From NCBI GenBank assembly GCA_036924085.1, contig JAVGWX010000007.1:31535953-31599952 (forward strand): DNA of 64,000 bases. The letters are read 5' to 3'. The translations under genes and the position numbers were made by a program. Shown one piece after another: positions 45,259 through 57,861 of the stretch (the first letter of the stretch is position 1; every line of letters begins with the position of its first letter). Source of the stretch: Ariolimax columbianus. Lineage: Eukaryota; Mollusca; Gastropoda; Stylommatophora; Arionidae. A model generated the notes under the pieces. It had not been told where the DNA came from and searched no databases. It was given only the letters and a program-made list of their open reading frames with translations.

Positions 45259-45694
45259 GTCTTCTTCTTCTTTTTCTTCTTCTTTTTTCATCTTCATGTC
45301 CTTATTCTTCTTCTTTGTCCTCTTCTTCTTCTTCTTCTTGCTCTATGTTCACTCTTAATCTATTGGATCAAGCACTGAACAGGGCTTTGCATATCAGAAT
45401 GTAGTCCAGAGAACGGAATACGTTGTGTCGCTCTTTACAGTTTGACTACGAAATTTGCATCTTTCAGTTCGACACATCCGTCTTCGGCAGCAGGCATTTT
45501 GTGAGTACCGGGTTAGCCTTCCTTCTTCGATCCCTTTTTCTTAGCCAACTTGGTTTGTTGCAGCCTGTTATACAGGATCACCGCGAGGAGATGTAGAAGG
45601 GTATTGACAGATCTGGCTCGCTGATTCTGGCGCTAGCAGTTAGCTATGGGTCGCTGACCGCTGCAGGTCATGCGCTGCTCAGCATCTTGATCCT
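45259..45694 (-). mobile_element. SINE-like family A, full length with 12-bp TSD
   Basis: Minus-strand copy. The plus-strand left edge is a long imperfect cttcttctt tract (45259-45345), the (GAA)n tail. It is followed by agaatgtagtccagagaacg, cacatccgtcttcggcagca and accgcgaggagatgtagaag, with the 5' end at cagcatcttgatcct. A perfect gaatttaacatc flanks it at 45247-45258 and 45695-45706. Confidence 0.93.
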
Positions 45695-45784
45695 GAATTT
45701 AACATCAATAAAAAAAGGTCTAACAGATTTCTTTCTCAAAACAAGATTAAGAAGCCTTCCGGAGAACAACTGCAGCCTTACGTC

Positions 45785-46517
45785 GATGGGGAGGGTACTT
45801 AAACAACTACAGTCTTATGTCGATAGAGAGAGGGTACTTAAACAACTACAATCTTATGTCGATGGGGAGAGGGTACTTAAACAACTACAGTCTTATGTCG
45901 ATGGGGAGAGGGTACTTAAACAACTACAGTCTTATGACGATGGGGAGAGGGTACTTCAACAACTACAGTCTTATGTCGATGGGGAGAGGGTACTTCAACA
46001 ACTACAGTCTTATGTCGACGGGGAGAGGGTACTTAAACAACTACAATCTTATGTCGATGGGGAGAGGGTACTTAAACAACTACAGTCGTATGTCGATGGG
46101 GAGAGGGTACTTCAACAACTACAGTCTTATGACGATGGGGAGAGGGTACTTCAACAACTACAGTCTTATGTCGATGGGGAGAGGGTACTTCAACAACTAC
46201 AGTCTAATGTCGATGGGGAGAGGGTACTTCAACAACTACAGTCTTATGTCGATGGGGAGAGGGTACTTAAACAACTACAGTCTTATGTCGATGGGGAGAG
46301 GGTACTTAAACAACTACAGTCTTACGTCGATGGGGAGAGGGTACTTAAACAACTACAGTCTTATGTCGATGGGGAGAGGGTACTTAAACAACTACAGTCT
46401 TATGTCGATGGGGAGAGGGTACTTAAACAACTACAGCCTTACGTCGATGGAGAGAGGGTACTTAAACAACTATAGTCTTATGTCGATGGGGAGAGGGTAC
46501 TTAAACAACTACAGTCT
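45785..46517. repeat. 39-bp minisatellite
   Basis: About 18 near-identical units of tatgtcgatggggagagggt, then acttaaacaactacagtct. Two plus frames stay open for 262-283 codons (VLKQLQSYVDGER and GRGYLNNYSLMSM repeats) because 39 is a multiple of three. Neither frame has non-repeat domains. Confidence 0.95.
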
Positions 46518-46519
46518 TC

Positions 46520-46970
46520 TTTCTCTTCGTCTTAATCTTCTTCGTCTTAATCTCCTTTTTCATTTTCTCCTTCTTCTTCTTCTGCTTCTTCTTCACTCTC
46601 AAACTCTTGCTACCAAGCTATTACATTTTCTGGAGAACCTTCAATGTCTCAATGGGAATCTATTATGACTTCATTGGAAATTGAGTAACAATTAAGAAAT
46701 GCAAGATTACCAACAAGAAAGCTAGCCCACCTATTTTTTACAATAAATATCTGAGATACAATCTAAAAGAGTGGATGTTCCTAGTCTACATTACACATCT
46801 AATGTCAGTATAAGCTCACAGAAAAAAATGGAGACCTTGGAGAATGTAGAGTTCAGCAGCACTTGCAATTACTTAGCACGCCCAACTGCAACTCCGCTAT
46901 AGTATATAATACTAGCCACCTCACAGAAAACGTGGACACGAATCTTCCTTTATAGAAACTACCTCACAAA
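46520..46970. other. Pyrimidine-rich and unassigned stretch
   Basis: cttcttcgtcttaat repeats to about 46600, then AT-rich DNA without features. Confidence 0.5.
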
Positions 46971-47500
46971 TCACTGAGACATTGAACAAATCACTGAGAT
47001 ATTGAACACATTACTGAGATCTTGAACACATCACTGAGATATTGAACACATTACTGAGATCTTGAACAAATCAATGAGATATTGAACAAATTACTGAGAT
47101 CTTGAACACATTACTGATATATTGAACACATTACTGAGATCTTGAACAAATCAATGAGATATTGAACAAATTACTGAGATCTTGAACACATCACTGAGAT
47201 ATTGAACACATTACTGAGATCTTGAACAAATCAATGAGATATTGAACAAATTACTGAGATCTTGAACACATCACTGAGATATTGAACACATTACTGAGAT
47301 CTTGAACAAATCAATGAGATATTGAACAAATTACTGAGATCTTGAACACATCACTGAGATATTGAACACATTACTGAGATCTTGAACAAATCAATGAGAT
47401 ATTGAACAAATTACTGAGATCTTGAACACATCACTGAGATATTGAACACATTACTGAGATCTTGAACAAATCAATGAGATATTGAACAAATCACTGAGAC
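46970..47500. repeat. 20-bp minisatellite organised in 80-bp higher-order units
   Basis: The basic unit is attgaacacattactgagat with three variants. From 47041 four variants recur in fixed order (attgaacaca ttac, cttgaacaaa tcaa, attgaacaaa ttac, cttgaacaca tcac), giving an 80-bp period repeated five times, essentially without change, to about 47440. Confidence 0.95.
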
Positions 47501-47504
47501 TTGA

Positions 47505-47720
47505 TTCCAAAACCAAACCCATTATCGTATCGGCTTTCATCACAGTGTAGGTTTCAGATCAAAATAGTATTGTCTCATTAGACTTCAAATCCAACCTCAC
47601 AATCGTATCGCCTTTTATCAAAGTGCAGGTATAATGTACGAATAGTATTGTGTAATCAGATTTCAAATCCAAACCCATAATCGTTTCGTCTTTTATCAAA
47701 CTGTATGTTTCCGATTCCAA
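47505..47720. repeat. ~78-bp tandem repeat
   Basis: Three diverged copies with aatccaaacccataatcgta, tcgtcttttatcaaa and a gtagattt-like end. It abuts the 20-bp array. Confidence 0.8.
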
Positions 47721-47724
47721 ATAT

Positions 47725-49468
47725 AACGCACATTAACTGATCATGACCGGTAGTAATCGACCGGCGAAACTGGCTGTTTCAACCACACTCTAGAACACAC
47801 ATTTGGCTGTACAGATTCCCACAACTGAGGAAAAGACTTCTGCTTATGTTAGGGAAGCATTGGACTGTCAAGTGCTACCAGCTCACAGTTAAAGAGATTA
47901 TCATTACCATCATAACCATTCATACTCTCATTATCAATGTAGTCTTTTATCATAATTATCATGCTGGTTCTCCACAGGGTTCAAAGTAATATTCGATTAT
48001 ATACAATTTGTGATGTGCCAAAATGCATGTTTTCCGAAGTTTTCAAATTAAACAATATATTCAATTTGCATTGCAATAAAATGCACGTTTCAAAAATTTT
48101 TACAGAAAAATAACGATACATTTTGTCGTTCGCATCATAATACAGTTTTCAAACAAAAGCTCTATCACTGTAGTCTTGTATCATAATGTAGATTTTCTGC
48201 ATGTTTGAAAGACCAGCGGATAAGCCAATGAGCTTGAAAAACACCACAGCCGCCTCTGTGTATCATTACATGAAGCCCCCATTCTGAATTCGCAAAAGGG
48301 TAAATCCCTTCGCTTTCAGCTGTTCGTGTAATAATATCGTTGAATTATTAATCAATCATTATAAGTATACATTAATTATACTTTCTACAGATTATTAATA
48401 AAATAAGGCTAGCGAAGAATTCAATTATTCTTCCTTTCCCAGCAGTTCATTAGAATAACGGCATCACTTCACACGCATTTAGAAGAATTATCCCTACGTT
48501 GCAGTCATCGGAATCTGCATGTGAATTGATCTACGTTAAATCGATTCTTGCATCTTCTTTCTTGTGACAGCAACACATGTGATCCACATTTTCGTTCTTG
48601 TCTTGAAACTGTAATATAAATACCATGCGTTTTCATATTGCGATTTCTTGTGTGGATCACTGTGCCTCTGGCTAGTGAAGTTTAATGAATTATTATTACA
48701 GAATGCTTCATTCTTATGGACGAGGCATTAAATCTTCATTAGGGGGGAAAAACGCAGCTCGCTGTCCATTAAAAACCAGTCCCCTTCTTCTTCGTTATGC
48801 TTAATCTTTGCTAGCGTCCAAGAAAGCGAGCCGTATGTGTCTCCATATTTACACTTTCATTAGGACAAGAGTTGTGAGTCTAGCTCCCCCAAAGCCGCGA
48901 AACTGCCGGCTCTTAATGCATAATGTATGGACAAAACCATACACCTTATCGCAAGCTTTTAACATTAATACTCCGACATTATTTTGGAAAACGGTAAGGG
49001 TAACAGGAAAAAAACAAAACAGATAAAAAACACACTAACATGGATGAAGATCACAACGAAGGGGCTGGCGAACAATGGTGATGTATCGACAAAGCAATAC
49101 TGGGTCTGGAGATTTTTTTCTTAAAACCAATGTGATATGGAAAACGTCAAATAAAAAAAAGCTAAATAAAATGAAAACGGATCTGAACAATTTCCTGATA
49201 ACACAATTTGTTTTGCAAATGCGTGAACCACCGGCGCTAGATAGCGGCTGTTTCTGAGCCAATTTTGGAGAATACGTTGGGAAGTGAAATTCTTTGCTGT
49301 TAATAATATAACTCCTTTGACAATAAAAGGCCATCATTGCGACCTCTGTTTCATAGACTCGCCATTTTTTAGCAGCTATACAATCTGCAGATGTTGTTCG
49401 CTTTTTTGCTTAGTACTTAAAAGGAGACAATGTGTGTCTAGAGGTTTTAATCGAGTCTTTGTGTTGCC
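47725..49468. other. Unassigned stretch
   Basis: AT-rich. Frames of up to 100 codons show no domain. No array or family match is seen. Confidence 0.45.
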
Positions 49469-49471
49469 AGG

Positions 49472-49750
49472 TTGAAGGTAGGGGTGGTTATAACAGGGTG
49501 GCAGGAGTGGTTATAACAGGGTGGTAGGGGTGGTTATAACAGGTTGGAAGAGACAACTAAAAATATTCTTAATTATTTTGAATACCATTGAACAGTGAAG
49601 TAAGTCAATGATATCACAGTACGGTTTAGATGTGTCATATGATATCACAGTAAGGTGAACTGAGTCAATGAAATCTCAGAAAGGTGAAGCGAGTCAATGA
49701 TATCGCAGAAAGGTGAAGTGAGTCAATGAAATCACAGTACTTTGCAGTTT
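49472..49750. repeat. Two small tandem arrays
   Basis: Three copies of a 24-bp ggggtggttataacagggtg unit at 49479-49545. Then about five copies of a roughly 30-bp gtgaagtgagtcaatgatat / cacagtaag unit at 49590-49745. Confidence 0.82.
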
Positions 49751-49784
49751 ATAAATTATATTCAATAATAAGGTAAAGTTTGAC

Positions 49785-49823
49785 TAGTACTGCTACTACT
49801 ACTACTGCTACTATGACTACTAT

Positions 49824-49878
<55 letters not shown>

Positions 49879-50190
49879 GCTACTATGACTACTACTACTA
49901 CTACTAATACTGGTGCTTCTACTACTACTACTACAATTACTGGTACCACTACTTCCACTGCTACTTCTACTGCCACTATTACGACTTCTACTACTACTAC
50001 TACTACTACTACTACTAATACTACTACTACTGCTACTACAACTACTACTACTACTAGTACTGTTACTACAATGGCTACTACTATTACTGCTGTTTCTTCT
50101 ACTATTGTTACTTCTGCATCCACTACAACAAATACTACAGCTGATCCTACTGCTACTACTAATGATATCACTACAACTACTACCAGATAA
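49785..50190. repeat. (CTA)n trinucleotide microsatellite
   Basis: A 400-bp imperfect ACT/CTA triplet tract. All six frames stay open through much of it, giving threonine, leucine or valine homopolymer-like frames that are not genes. Confidence 0.95.
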
Positions 50191-50194
50191 AACC

Positions 50195-51000
50195 TTACCA
50201 CTAACTAGCTACGTTCAATTTCTCACTCTGCACCTCCCCTTCTTACTTCCCGTACATACACATTTTTTTTCAGAAAATCCCACTTTTAATCCTCACCCTT
50301 TCTCTTCCACCGCTGTCTCTCAACCTCCTCCCCCAATATATTACCTCTTCCGCCTCCCATCTCAATCTCGTTTACATTGCCTTTTTTTTTTTACAGGATG
50401 TCTAACTTCATCTCAGGGATAACAACATTTTGGGGACCTCTGTTAAGGAGGTCATGTCCCTCATTTTCCAGGAAGTAATGCGTTTATTTCAAACCGGGCC
50501 GGTCTTCTCAAGTAGAAAATTCACCGGGCCATGGGCCATGGATAATCCTCTTTTTTTGTAGTTTGTTTTTTTTCATTTCGGCCTTCCAACTTTATTTTGC
50601 CCTTCCTTTCACAATAAATCATGTTGGGTGCAAACATAATTACTAAATTCATTTTGTGGTTCATTACATTCCAATATGGCGACCACAGGGGGTATCTAAC
50701 TGGGTAGGAGTTGTCCTCAAAGAAATATCTGGATTTACCTTCCTTGGATATCACTGCCCCTTCTTCTATCTCTTTCCCGCCCAGAGTTGTGACCCATGTG
50801 GACAGGGGAGGTGACTGCGATAACGATCTATTTTGTTTTGGTATAGGCGTATTGACTGTTGGAGGTGGTCTAGGATTTGGAGACTGTACTTAATAATACA
50901 ATATAATTCCGGTCATATCAGGGTTAATTAAATTAGAAAACATTACCATTATGATGGTTTGTACAGTTCTTTATATATAACCAAGTGGGGTCGACTTGTG
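50195..51000. other. Unassigned stretch
   Basis: Pyrimidine-rich to 50400, then unremarkable. Short frames only. Confidence 0.45.
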
Positions 51001-51007
51001 GTTGGTG

Positions 51008-51070
51008 TGCGCGTGCGTGCGTGCGTGTGTGTGAGTGAGTGAGTGAGTAAGTGAGTGAGTGAGTGAGTAT
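51008..51070. repeat. (GTGC)n / (GTGA)n microsatellite
   Basis: gtgcgtgc followed by about nine gagt tetranucleotides. Confidence 0.9.
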
Positions 51071-51214
51071 CTTTGTTGGTGCATGTAATTTGTGAACGAA
51101 ATACGAAAACGAAAAATGTGTTTGTAATGTGAGAATGTAGTACGCATATGTAATGTGTGCAATAAATGTGGCTGTTTTGATTGCTTTTGTGAATATAAGT
51201 GCGACAGTGTGTAT

Positions 51215-51985
51215 GGAAGTCCGACTGGATGTATGCAAGTGCGACTGGATGTATGTAAGTGCGACTGGATGTATGCAAGTGCGACTGGATGTATGTAAGT
51301 GCGACTGGATGTATGCAAGTGCGACTGGATGTATGCAAGTGCGACTGGATGTATGCAAGTGCGACTGGATGTATGTAAGTGCGACTGGATGTATGCAAGT
51401 GCGACTGGATGTATGCAAGTGCGACTGGATGTATGCAAGTGCGACTAGGTGTATGTAAGTGCGACTGGGTGTAACTAAGTACGATTGGGTGTATGCAAGT
51501 GCGACTGGATGTATGCAAGTGCGACTGGATGTATGCAAGTGCGACTAGGTGTATGTAAGTGCGACTGGGTGTATGTAAGTGCGACTGGGTGTATGCAAGT
51601 CCGACTGGATGTATGCAAGTGCGACTGGATGTATGTAAGTGCGATTAGGTGTATGTACGTGCGACTGGGTGTAACTAAGTACGACTGGATGTATGCAAGT
51701 GCGACTGGATGTATGCAAGTGCGACTAGGTGTATGTAAGTGCGACTGGGTGTAACTAAGTACGACTGGATGTATGCAAGTCCAACTGGATGTATGTAAGT
51801 ACGACTAGGTGTAACTAAGTACGACAGGATGTATGCAAGTCCGACTGGTTGTATGTAAGTGCGACTAGGTGTATGTAATTGCGACATAGTGTATGTAAAT
51901 GCGGCGGTTGATGTACGTGCGACTGGGTGTAAGTAATTGCGACTGGGTGTAAGTAAGTGCGACTGAGTGAACAAGTGCTACTGAG
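51215..51985. repeat. 20-bp minisatellite
   Basis: About 38 copies of gtatgcaagtgcgactggat in exact 20-bp register for more than 600 bp. The left half is nearly homogeneous. The right half has several subtypes (gtaactaagtacgac, gtatgtaagtgcgactaggt) and decays after 51880. All three minus frames are open, as expected for a stop-free unit. Confidence 0.96.
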
Positions 51986-52139
51986 TGTATGTAAATGTGG
52001 CTAGGTGTATGCATGTGTGTTATGTGCATCTGCTGTTTATGTTTTGTGGTGCGTGTTATGTATGTGTACTATGTTATGGTTTTATTGTATATGAGATGTT
52101 TATCTAGTAATGCGATTGTTGTGTTGTAACAACTGCATG

Positions 52140-52345
52140 TGGTGCGTTATACTGTGTGCTGCTTCGTGTTGTGGTGTGTAACGTGTGCTTTGTATTGTGG
52201 TGTGTAAAGTGTGTTTCGATTTTGTGTAAAGTGTGCTTTGAATTGTGTGCTTTGTGTTGTGGTGTACTTCGTGTTGGGGTGTGCTTCGTGTTGGGTCGTG
52301 TGCTTCATGTTGTGGTGTGCTTTGTGTTCTGTGTATGTGCGGAGT
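52140..52345. repeat. Degenerate gtgtgctttgtgttgtggt repeat
   Basis: Diverged units of about 20-30 bp. No gene is supported on either strand. Confidence 0.7.
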
Positions 52346-52427
52346 GCGTATGAAAAAGGAATTAACGTACAATACAAGAACAAAGTCTGAGTGGCAAAGA
52401 ACATAATCTTGACATGCACGCGAATAT

Positions 52428-52482
52428 AAATCAAAAATACATAAATCAAAAATACATAAATCAAAAATACATAAATCAAATG
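52428..52482. repeat. 17-bp tandem repeat
   Basis: Three to four copies of atacataaatcaaaa-type units. Confidence 0.85.
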
Positions 52483-52529
52483 AAACAATAAAAGAATAAT
52501 CAATTTGGAAACTCAAATTAAAATATAAA

Positions 52530-52800
52530 TATATATAAATATTGTAATACTACATATATCGAAAGGTATACACAAATTCTAATACCAAATATATCTAAAG
52601 GCATACCCGAAATATAATACTACTTACATCTAAAAGTATACACAAATTGTAATACCCCATATATTTAAAGGCATAATACAAATGGAATAAAACTTATATT
52701 TAATGGTATTCACAAATTGTAATACCCGATATCTAAAGGCATTGTACCAAAAATATAATACTACTTACATCTACAGTCATACCAAATGTGCAATACAACT
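52530..52800. repeat. ~68-bp degenerate tandem repeat
   Basis: About four diverged copies with aatactacttacatctaaaa, gtatacacaaattgtaatac and atatctaaaggcata blocks. Confidence 0.75.
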
Positions 52801-52804
52801 AAAA

Positions 52805-53540
52805 CAAACATAAAAACCATTTTCAGAATTTAAGAATCAAATATAATAATAAAATCGACCCTTACAGTATTTAAACAAAAATATTAAAAATATAATTATC
52901 ATTTTTAAACAAAAATAATCAAATTGCATATTAAAAATAAAATAAAATTGTTTTGTATATACACAACGTGTCTAATCAAACAAATAAAATTAGTTAGAAG
53001 GAAATAAAAAAAAGTCGGACTTAGTTTTCAGAATGAACCCGAATAAAGGCGAGAACGAAAGCGTGACAGAAAGATTTTCAGCGGGAGGCACAGGACGACG
53101 GTAGAAAGAACAAAACATCAGTTCTTATTGATTACGACAGAGAACAGAAGACGTGAATTTTACAACGGATTGGAGAAATACCGGAAAAAGAGAAACAAAC
53201 GAAGCCATCCGGCTATTACCGCAAGTAATGCCGTGTATTTCCTTCCTTCCGTGGTCTATTCTTCTCAGCCCACATATGTGACATTTCAAGACTTTCTACT
53301 TCGTTTGTTACTGCCATTCGGAATAATATAATTATTAGAAGCTTGGATTCCGTGCCTTTTAATGCGTATCTTCTATTTTGTGCTGGCATGAATATCATTT
53401 TCTAACTTGCTTAATACGTTAGGTTGTCCTTGAAACGTAGAACTACTCTCTGCCGTGGATCGTCTTCTTCAGCTTAGCCTATGAGCGTGCAGCTGTCCTG
53501 GTCTTTTCTGTAATTGTTATTTTATAAACGTTCTTTACCA
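52805..53540. other. A-rich unassigned stretch
   Basis: AT-rich DNA. Around 53410-53475 the minus strand reads RVVLRFKDNLT, faintly like a retrotransposon C-terminus, but it is too short to call. Confidence 0.35.
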
Positions 53541-53544
53541 GGTG

Positions 53545-53912
53545 TCCTTTAGCACATGCCCTTTTCCAGATGCGCTTTTCCAGATGCCCTTTGCCAGATG
53601 CCCTTTACCATATGTTCTCTGCCACCTGTTTGTTGTCGAATGCTGTTTATCAGATATTCTTTGACAGACGTTCTATGAAAAATTCCCTTTGCCAGGCGAT
53701 GCCCTTTGTCAGTTGTCCATTGCCAGGTGATGGGTGATGCCCTTTGTCAGTTGTTCATGGCCAGGTGATGTACTTTGTCTCTTTCCCATTGCCATGTGAT
53801 GCTCTTTATCAGTTGCTCATTGCCAGGTGATGCCCTTTGTCAGTTGCTCATTGCCATGTAATGCCCTTTGTCAGTTGTCCATTTCCAGGTGATGTCCTTT
53901 GTTAGATGCTAG
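53545..53912. repeat. 31-bp minisatellite
   Basis: About ten copies of atgccctttgtcagttgtcc followed by attgccaggtg. The left copies are shorter and diverged (agatgccctttgcc). Confidence 0.9.
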
Positions 53913-54009
53913 GCCCCATGCAGGCCCACTCTGACTGTAGGTTCAAATACCTATCTAGTTTTTCATGACGTACTTCATTATCGCAACGTTCCTCTCTATT
54001 TTCCCCTCT

Positions 54010-54092
54010 CCCCCTCTCTCTTTCTATCTATCTCTCTTTCTATCTATCTCTCTTTCTATCTATCTCTCTTTCTATCTATCTCTCTTTCTCGC
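54010..54092. repeat. 16-bp TCTATC-type microsatellite
   Basis: About five copies of tctttctatctatctc. Confidence 0.93.
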
Positions 54093-54094
54093 CC

Positions 54095-54730
54095 CACCCT
54101 TTCCCCACTGAACTTCGGTCCAATTATTTTTTGTGTGTGCCGTATTGTGTCACATATCGGTATATTTAGCTTAACCACTGACCATCTAATACAAAATGTT
54201 CGGAAGACATCTACTAGTGAGGGTTTGCAGTCTAAATGTGACATTTTAGCTATATGCTTAATGTATCCGAACTACTTTTAAGGTTCGTCTAAATATGTGG
54301 ATTGCCATTGAATGCCTATAATGAGCAACTTTATTCTACCCCCTGAAAAGGGTGTCAACTGGCGTGTTGCGACAACTTTCGCGATATCCTGAGCGTGCTA
54401 ACGATGGTGGACCGGGTCCTCCAGTCGGTTGTTATATGCTTGGCTCCATCTGCGTTTCGCTCACTACTACTTGGATCACGTCGTGGAAATGAGTATTACG
54501 TTCCCTGTTAAAGGGGTATGCTCATTGTCCTTTTGTCCTTTTCAATGTTTATTATTAAATAATTTTACTCATCTATTCTTGGTTGGTTTCCATTTAACGA
54601 CCACAAAAATGTCCAACGTATTAGAAACAGATACGCAGACACGCCATTACTGTACATGTTGTATGGAGGAAATTTCTATAAGCTACACTGACAACTTTTA
54701 TTTTCAATATATCAAAAACCAGAAATCACC
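54095..54730. other. Unassigned stretch
   Basis: A 102-codon plus frame at 54429-54737 has no recognised domain. Confidence 0.4.
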
Positions 54731-54734
54731 CTAT

Positions 54735-55345
54735 TAGTTGAATACCAAGAAATGACATTCTAGAACACATAGATTAGCTGAATACCATGCAATAATATTC
54801 TAGAAAACATACATTATTTGAATGCCAAACAATAACATTATAGAACACACAGATTAGCTGAATACCAATGACATTCTAGAACATATACATTAGCTGAATG
54901 CCAATCAATGACATTCTAGAACACACTGATTAGCTAAATACCAATGACATTCTAGAACATATAAACTAGCGGAATGTCAAGCGATGGCATTCTAGAACAC
55001 ATACATTAGCTGAATACCAAGCAATGATATTCTAGAACGTGTATTTTACCTGAATACCAAAGAATGGCATTTTAGAACACATAGAATAGCTGAATACCAA
55101 GCACTCGCATTCTAGAACAAATATCTTAGCTGAATACCAAAGAATGACATTCTAGAACAGATAGATTAGTTGAATACAAAGCAATAACTTTCTAGAACAA
55201 AGCAATACACTGAATACCTTGCAATAACTCTCAAGACCAAAGCGACAAGCTGAAACCCAAACAATAACATTCTAGAACAAAGCGATGAGCTGAATACAAG
55301 AAATATATTTCTAGAACACTGAGATTCCCTGAATACATAGCGATA
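54735..55345. repeat. ~40-bp minisatellite
   Basis: About 15 diverged copies of gctgaataccaagcaatgac, then attctagaacacatagatta. Some copies are 28-30 bp owing to internal deletion. Confidence 0.92.
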
Positions 55346-55349
55346 ACTC

Positions 55350-56228
55350 GAACCCACATCCCTCAGGCAACAACTTTCGGTATGTCACGCAATGGTATTA
55401 ACATTAACCAAAAGCAACCTTCACAATTGATTGTATAAAAAATAAGAGATGAGAAATTGTATGGAGACACGTCATGAGACTTCTAGGAAACGCTGAGACA
55501 CAAACGGCAATGCCAATAACGCTAATATGCGTCACGCGAAGTTACACAACTGGTGTGGGACCTTCGTCTCTGATTATATTTCTTTGTTTCGTCCTATATT
55601 TCTTTGTTCTATCCGTCTCCAGATTCATTCAATCTCCAGATTACATGTGTATTCCTGGTTCCAGAAATAGTCACAGTCAAAGAATACATTTTTCCTTTTA
55701 TATAATTTGAATCCATGCGTCCTAAACCATTTATGAAAAAAAACAAAAAAAACAACAACAACCGGAAAATCGAAAAGAAAGAACAAAAAAACCAATTCAA
55801 TGTAAGTTAAAGAAAAGAGTTGAGAAAAGCGACATTTCTTGAACATTTCACACGCGTGGAACGCTAAAGTTGCAGCATTATAACGATTATAGAAGGAAAA
55901 GCGGGAAGAGAATAGGAGAAAAAAATATCTCTTTTGTCTTGAGCAGGCGTAATGCCATTGATAGGTCTGTTCCCGAGAGACTGATATCAGATAAAGACCC
56001 GTGGATCGTTTCAAGAGCGCCAACAATGGCTGGCTCCGGCAGTAGTACTGCTAACAATGAGTGCCAGGAGGATAGATTCAAACTTGTCAACGCGGCTCGT
56101 ACCTTTGTTAAACTTGCAACTGTCTGTGTCGGCCAAATGGTGCAACATGCTTTGGTAGGTGATTTTCAACTTGGGATATGGCCATCCCTAATGAAATCGA
56201 TGATTAGCCTTTCGGTGTACTTTTTCCA
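55350..56228. other. Unassigned stretch
   Basis: Frames of 130 (+, 55870-56262) and 133 (-, 55625-56026) codons overlap antisense. The plus frame runs into a SINE. Neither has a domain I recognise. Confidence 0.4.
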
Positions 56229-56231
56229 CAT

Positions 56232-56515
56232 CTTCGTTCGTTCTCAATCCCCCGCTATTTAACCCTGAAAACGGCTTTGCAAGTAGCAGGATGTTGCCCG
56301 GAGGACTGAATGCGCTGTGTCGCCAGCTTACAGATTGACTGCGATATTTGCACCATTCGGTCCGACACATCCGACTTCAGCAGCAATTATTGAGTGTAGG
56401 GTTTACCTTCCCTCTTCGATTCCTTCTCCTTAGCCAGTCTGCCCTGTTGTCCAGGATGATCGCGTGGATGTGTAGAAAAGTCTTGACAGCTCTGGTTCGC
56501 TGGCCCTGCAGCCTC
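56232..56515 (-). mobile_element. SINE-like family A, minus strand, 5'-truncated
   Basis: Plus-strand order is cttcgttcgttctcaatccc, gatatttgcaccattcggtc, cgacacatccgacttcagca, cctcttcgattccttctcct and ctggttcgctggccctg. It stops before the 5'-terminal block. Confidence 0.82.
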
Positions 56516-56519
56516 GCCA

Positions 56520-57320
56520 TAAACCCCAACAAAACGCAGAAAAAGATGAAGAAGAAAGTCGAGGTGAGAAATAATTGTTTATTTAAAGTCAAAAGAGTGC
56601 AAGAGGGTTTATTACCAGCAAAAGAAAAAGGGGTAGATTAGCTTTTTATTGGTTTTTCTTTTCGCTTCAATTGAAACATGGCCAGCATTACATTTGTTTT
56701 GATGTGGTAAGTTTCAAAAAGATGTTACAAATTTAGAGAACTCGTGGTGAATAGTTGTGGTTTAACTGTTCATTTTCCGAGGGAATAGTAAAGGGAAGCA
56801 ATTAATAACTAGAGCGATTTTGTGTGTTGGATTATCCTGCGAAATACTTTTTTGGGCGGTTTGTTCAGGAAGCAACATTTTTTGGTTGCTTAATACCGAA
56901 AAAAAAGCTTTATTTCTTTTTATTTATATGTAAAAGAACTCATCGTGTAATACTGGAGCTAGATATTGGCACGCCAGACGCGTATCGTTTATAAAGTGTC
57001 GAGTCTGTAAGGAGCCATCTTGGGGACGGCCAGCGTCCCTAGAGATAGAATAGACGCAAATAAGAGATACATGGAAGAGAAAAAGAATGAACGGGAGGAG
57101 TAGGGAAGGATGAAAAGGGAAGGAGACATATTTAGTGAGTAAGAAAAGAAGGAGGTAGGGAATAATGAAAGAGTGAAGAATTAAAACGTGAAAGATGGGA
57201 TAGAACGATGGAAACAGCGGCTGCATGAGCAAAAATATAGAGATGACAATGTGAGAATGTATGAGATGTGTACAATAAGTGAGCTGCGGGAACCATCATT
57301 ATCCATTCATTTTGCTAAGG
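56520..57320. other. Unassigned stretch
   Basis: AT-rich. A 102-codon minus frame at 56924-57232 is the complement of purine-rich DNA. Nothing is recognised. Confidence 0.45.
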
Positions 57321-57327
57321 GTTCGGT

Positions 57328-57640
57328 GTGTTTAGTGGAGCCTGTAGCCTAGTCGACGGCTGGCTTGTTTTACTGGGATTACAGTGTGTCAGAGTTCGAA
57401 ATCACGTACATACATAACCAAATCCGGACCGTGGTTCGTGCCTTGTTCGACCTCTCCTCCAGTCGACCTAGCTGTAAAACGCTACCAGGCATATGAGTTG
57501 GGGAAGGTAAAAATAGCTAAGAAGGGAAATTGCCATCCCCCAACTCACACAGGCTGCGGCTTAGTACATCAAGAGTTATCTTTATCCCCGGCGGCAATTG
57601 CTACCATGCGACTAACCTTTGCCTTCAGCACAGCCCGTTA
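57328..57640 (+). mobile_element. tRNA-related SINE, family F copy 2 (most complete)
   Basis: The head is gtagcctagtcgacggctgg, then actgggattacagtgtgtca and the B-box-like gagttcgaaatcacg. The body is ccgtggttcgtgccttgttc, followed by central domain blocks agtcgacctagctgtaaaac and catatgagttggggaaggta. It ends with ggctgcggcttagtacatca, gagttatctttatccccggc and ggcaattgctaccatgc. Confidence 0.87.
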
Positions 57641-57728
57641 TCACTTTTGTGTAATGTTGTCTGGCTATTCCACATTCAACATTTGAAATAATAGCGACAT
57701 GTACATCCAAGAGCTGGAAGGTATTCTA

Positions 57729-57746
57729 CCCCCCCCCCCCCCACCC
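57729..57746. repeat. Poly(C) run
   Basis: About 16 cytosines. A similar run of about 15 lies at 58729-58744. Confidence 0.88.
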
Positions 57747-57861
57747 CCGCCCTCTCCCCTAAATGCTAGTTTGTGTATGCAATTTTATGACAGTTCGTTC
57801 TATCCAATATAGTGGCGTAACATAGTAGTGTCTAAACAAACTAACTAGTACGAGTTGATTG

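Noticed and set aside
45687..46668. 262- and 283-codon plus frames
   Set aside because: Two different frames of the same 39-bp array are open at once. The first also starts inside a SINE edge, which argues against a gene.
49749..50422. Valine-, threonine- and leucine-rich frames
   Set aside because: Translations of the (CTA)n tract and its complement.
50933..51538. Three overlapping minus frames of 155-201 codons
   Set aside because: A 20-bp stop-free unit keeps every minus frame open, so the frames have no independent support.
53410..53475. RVVLRFKDNLT-like stretch, possible retrotransposon C-terminus
   Set aside because: Only about a dozen residues with no flanking blocks, so chance cannot be excluded.
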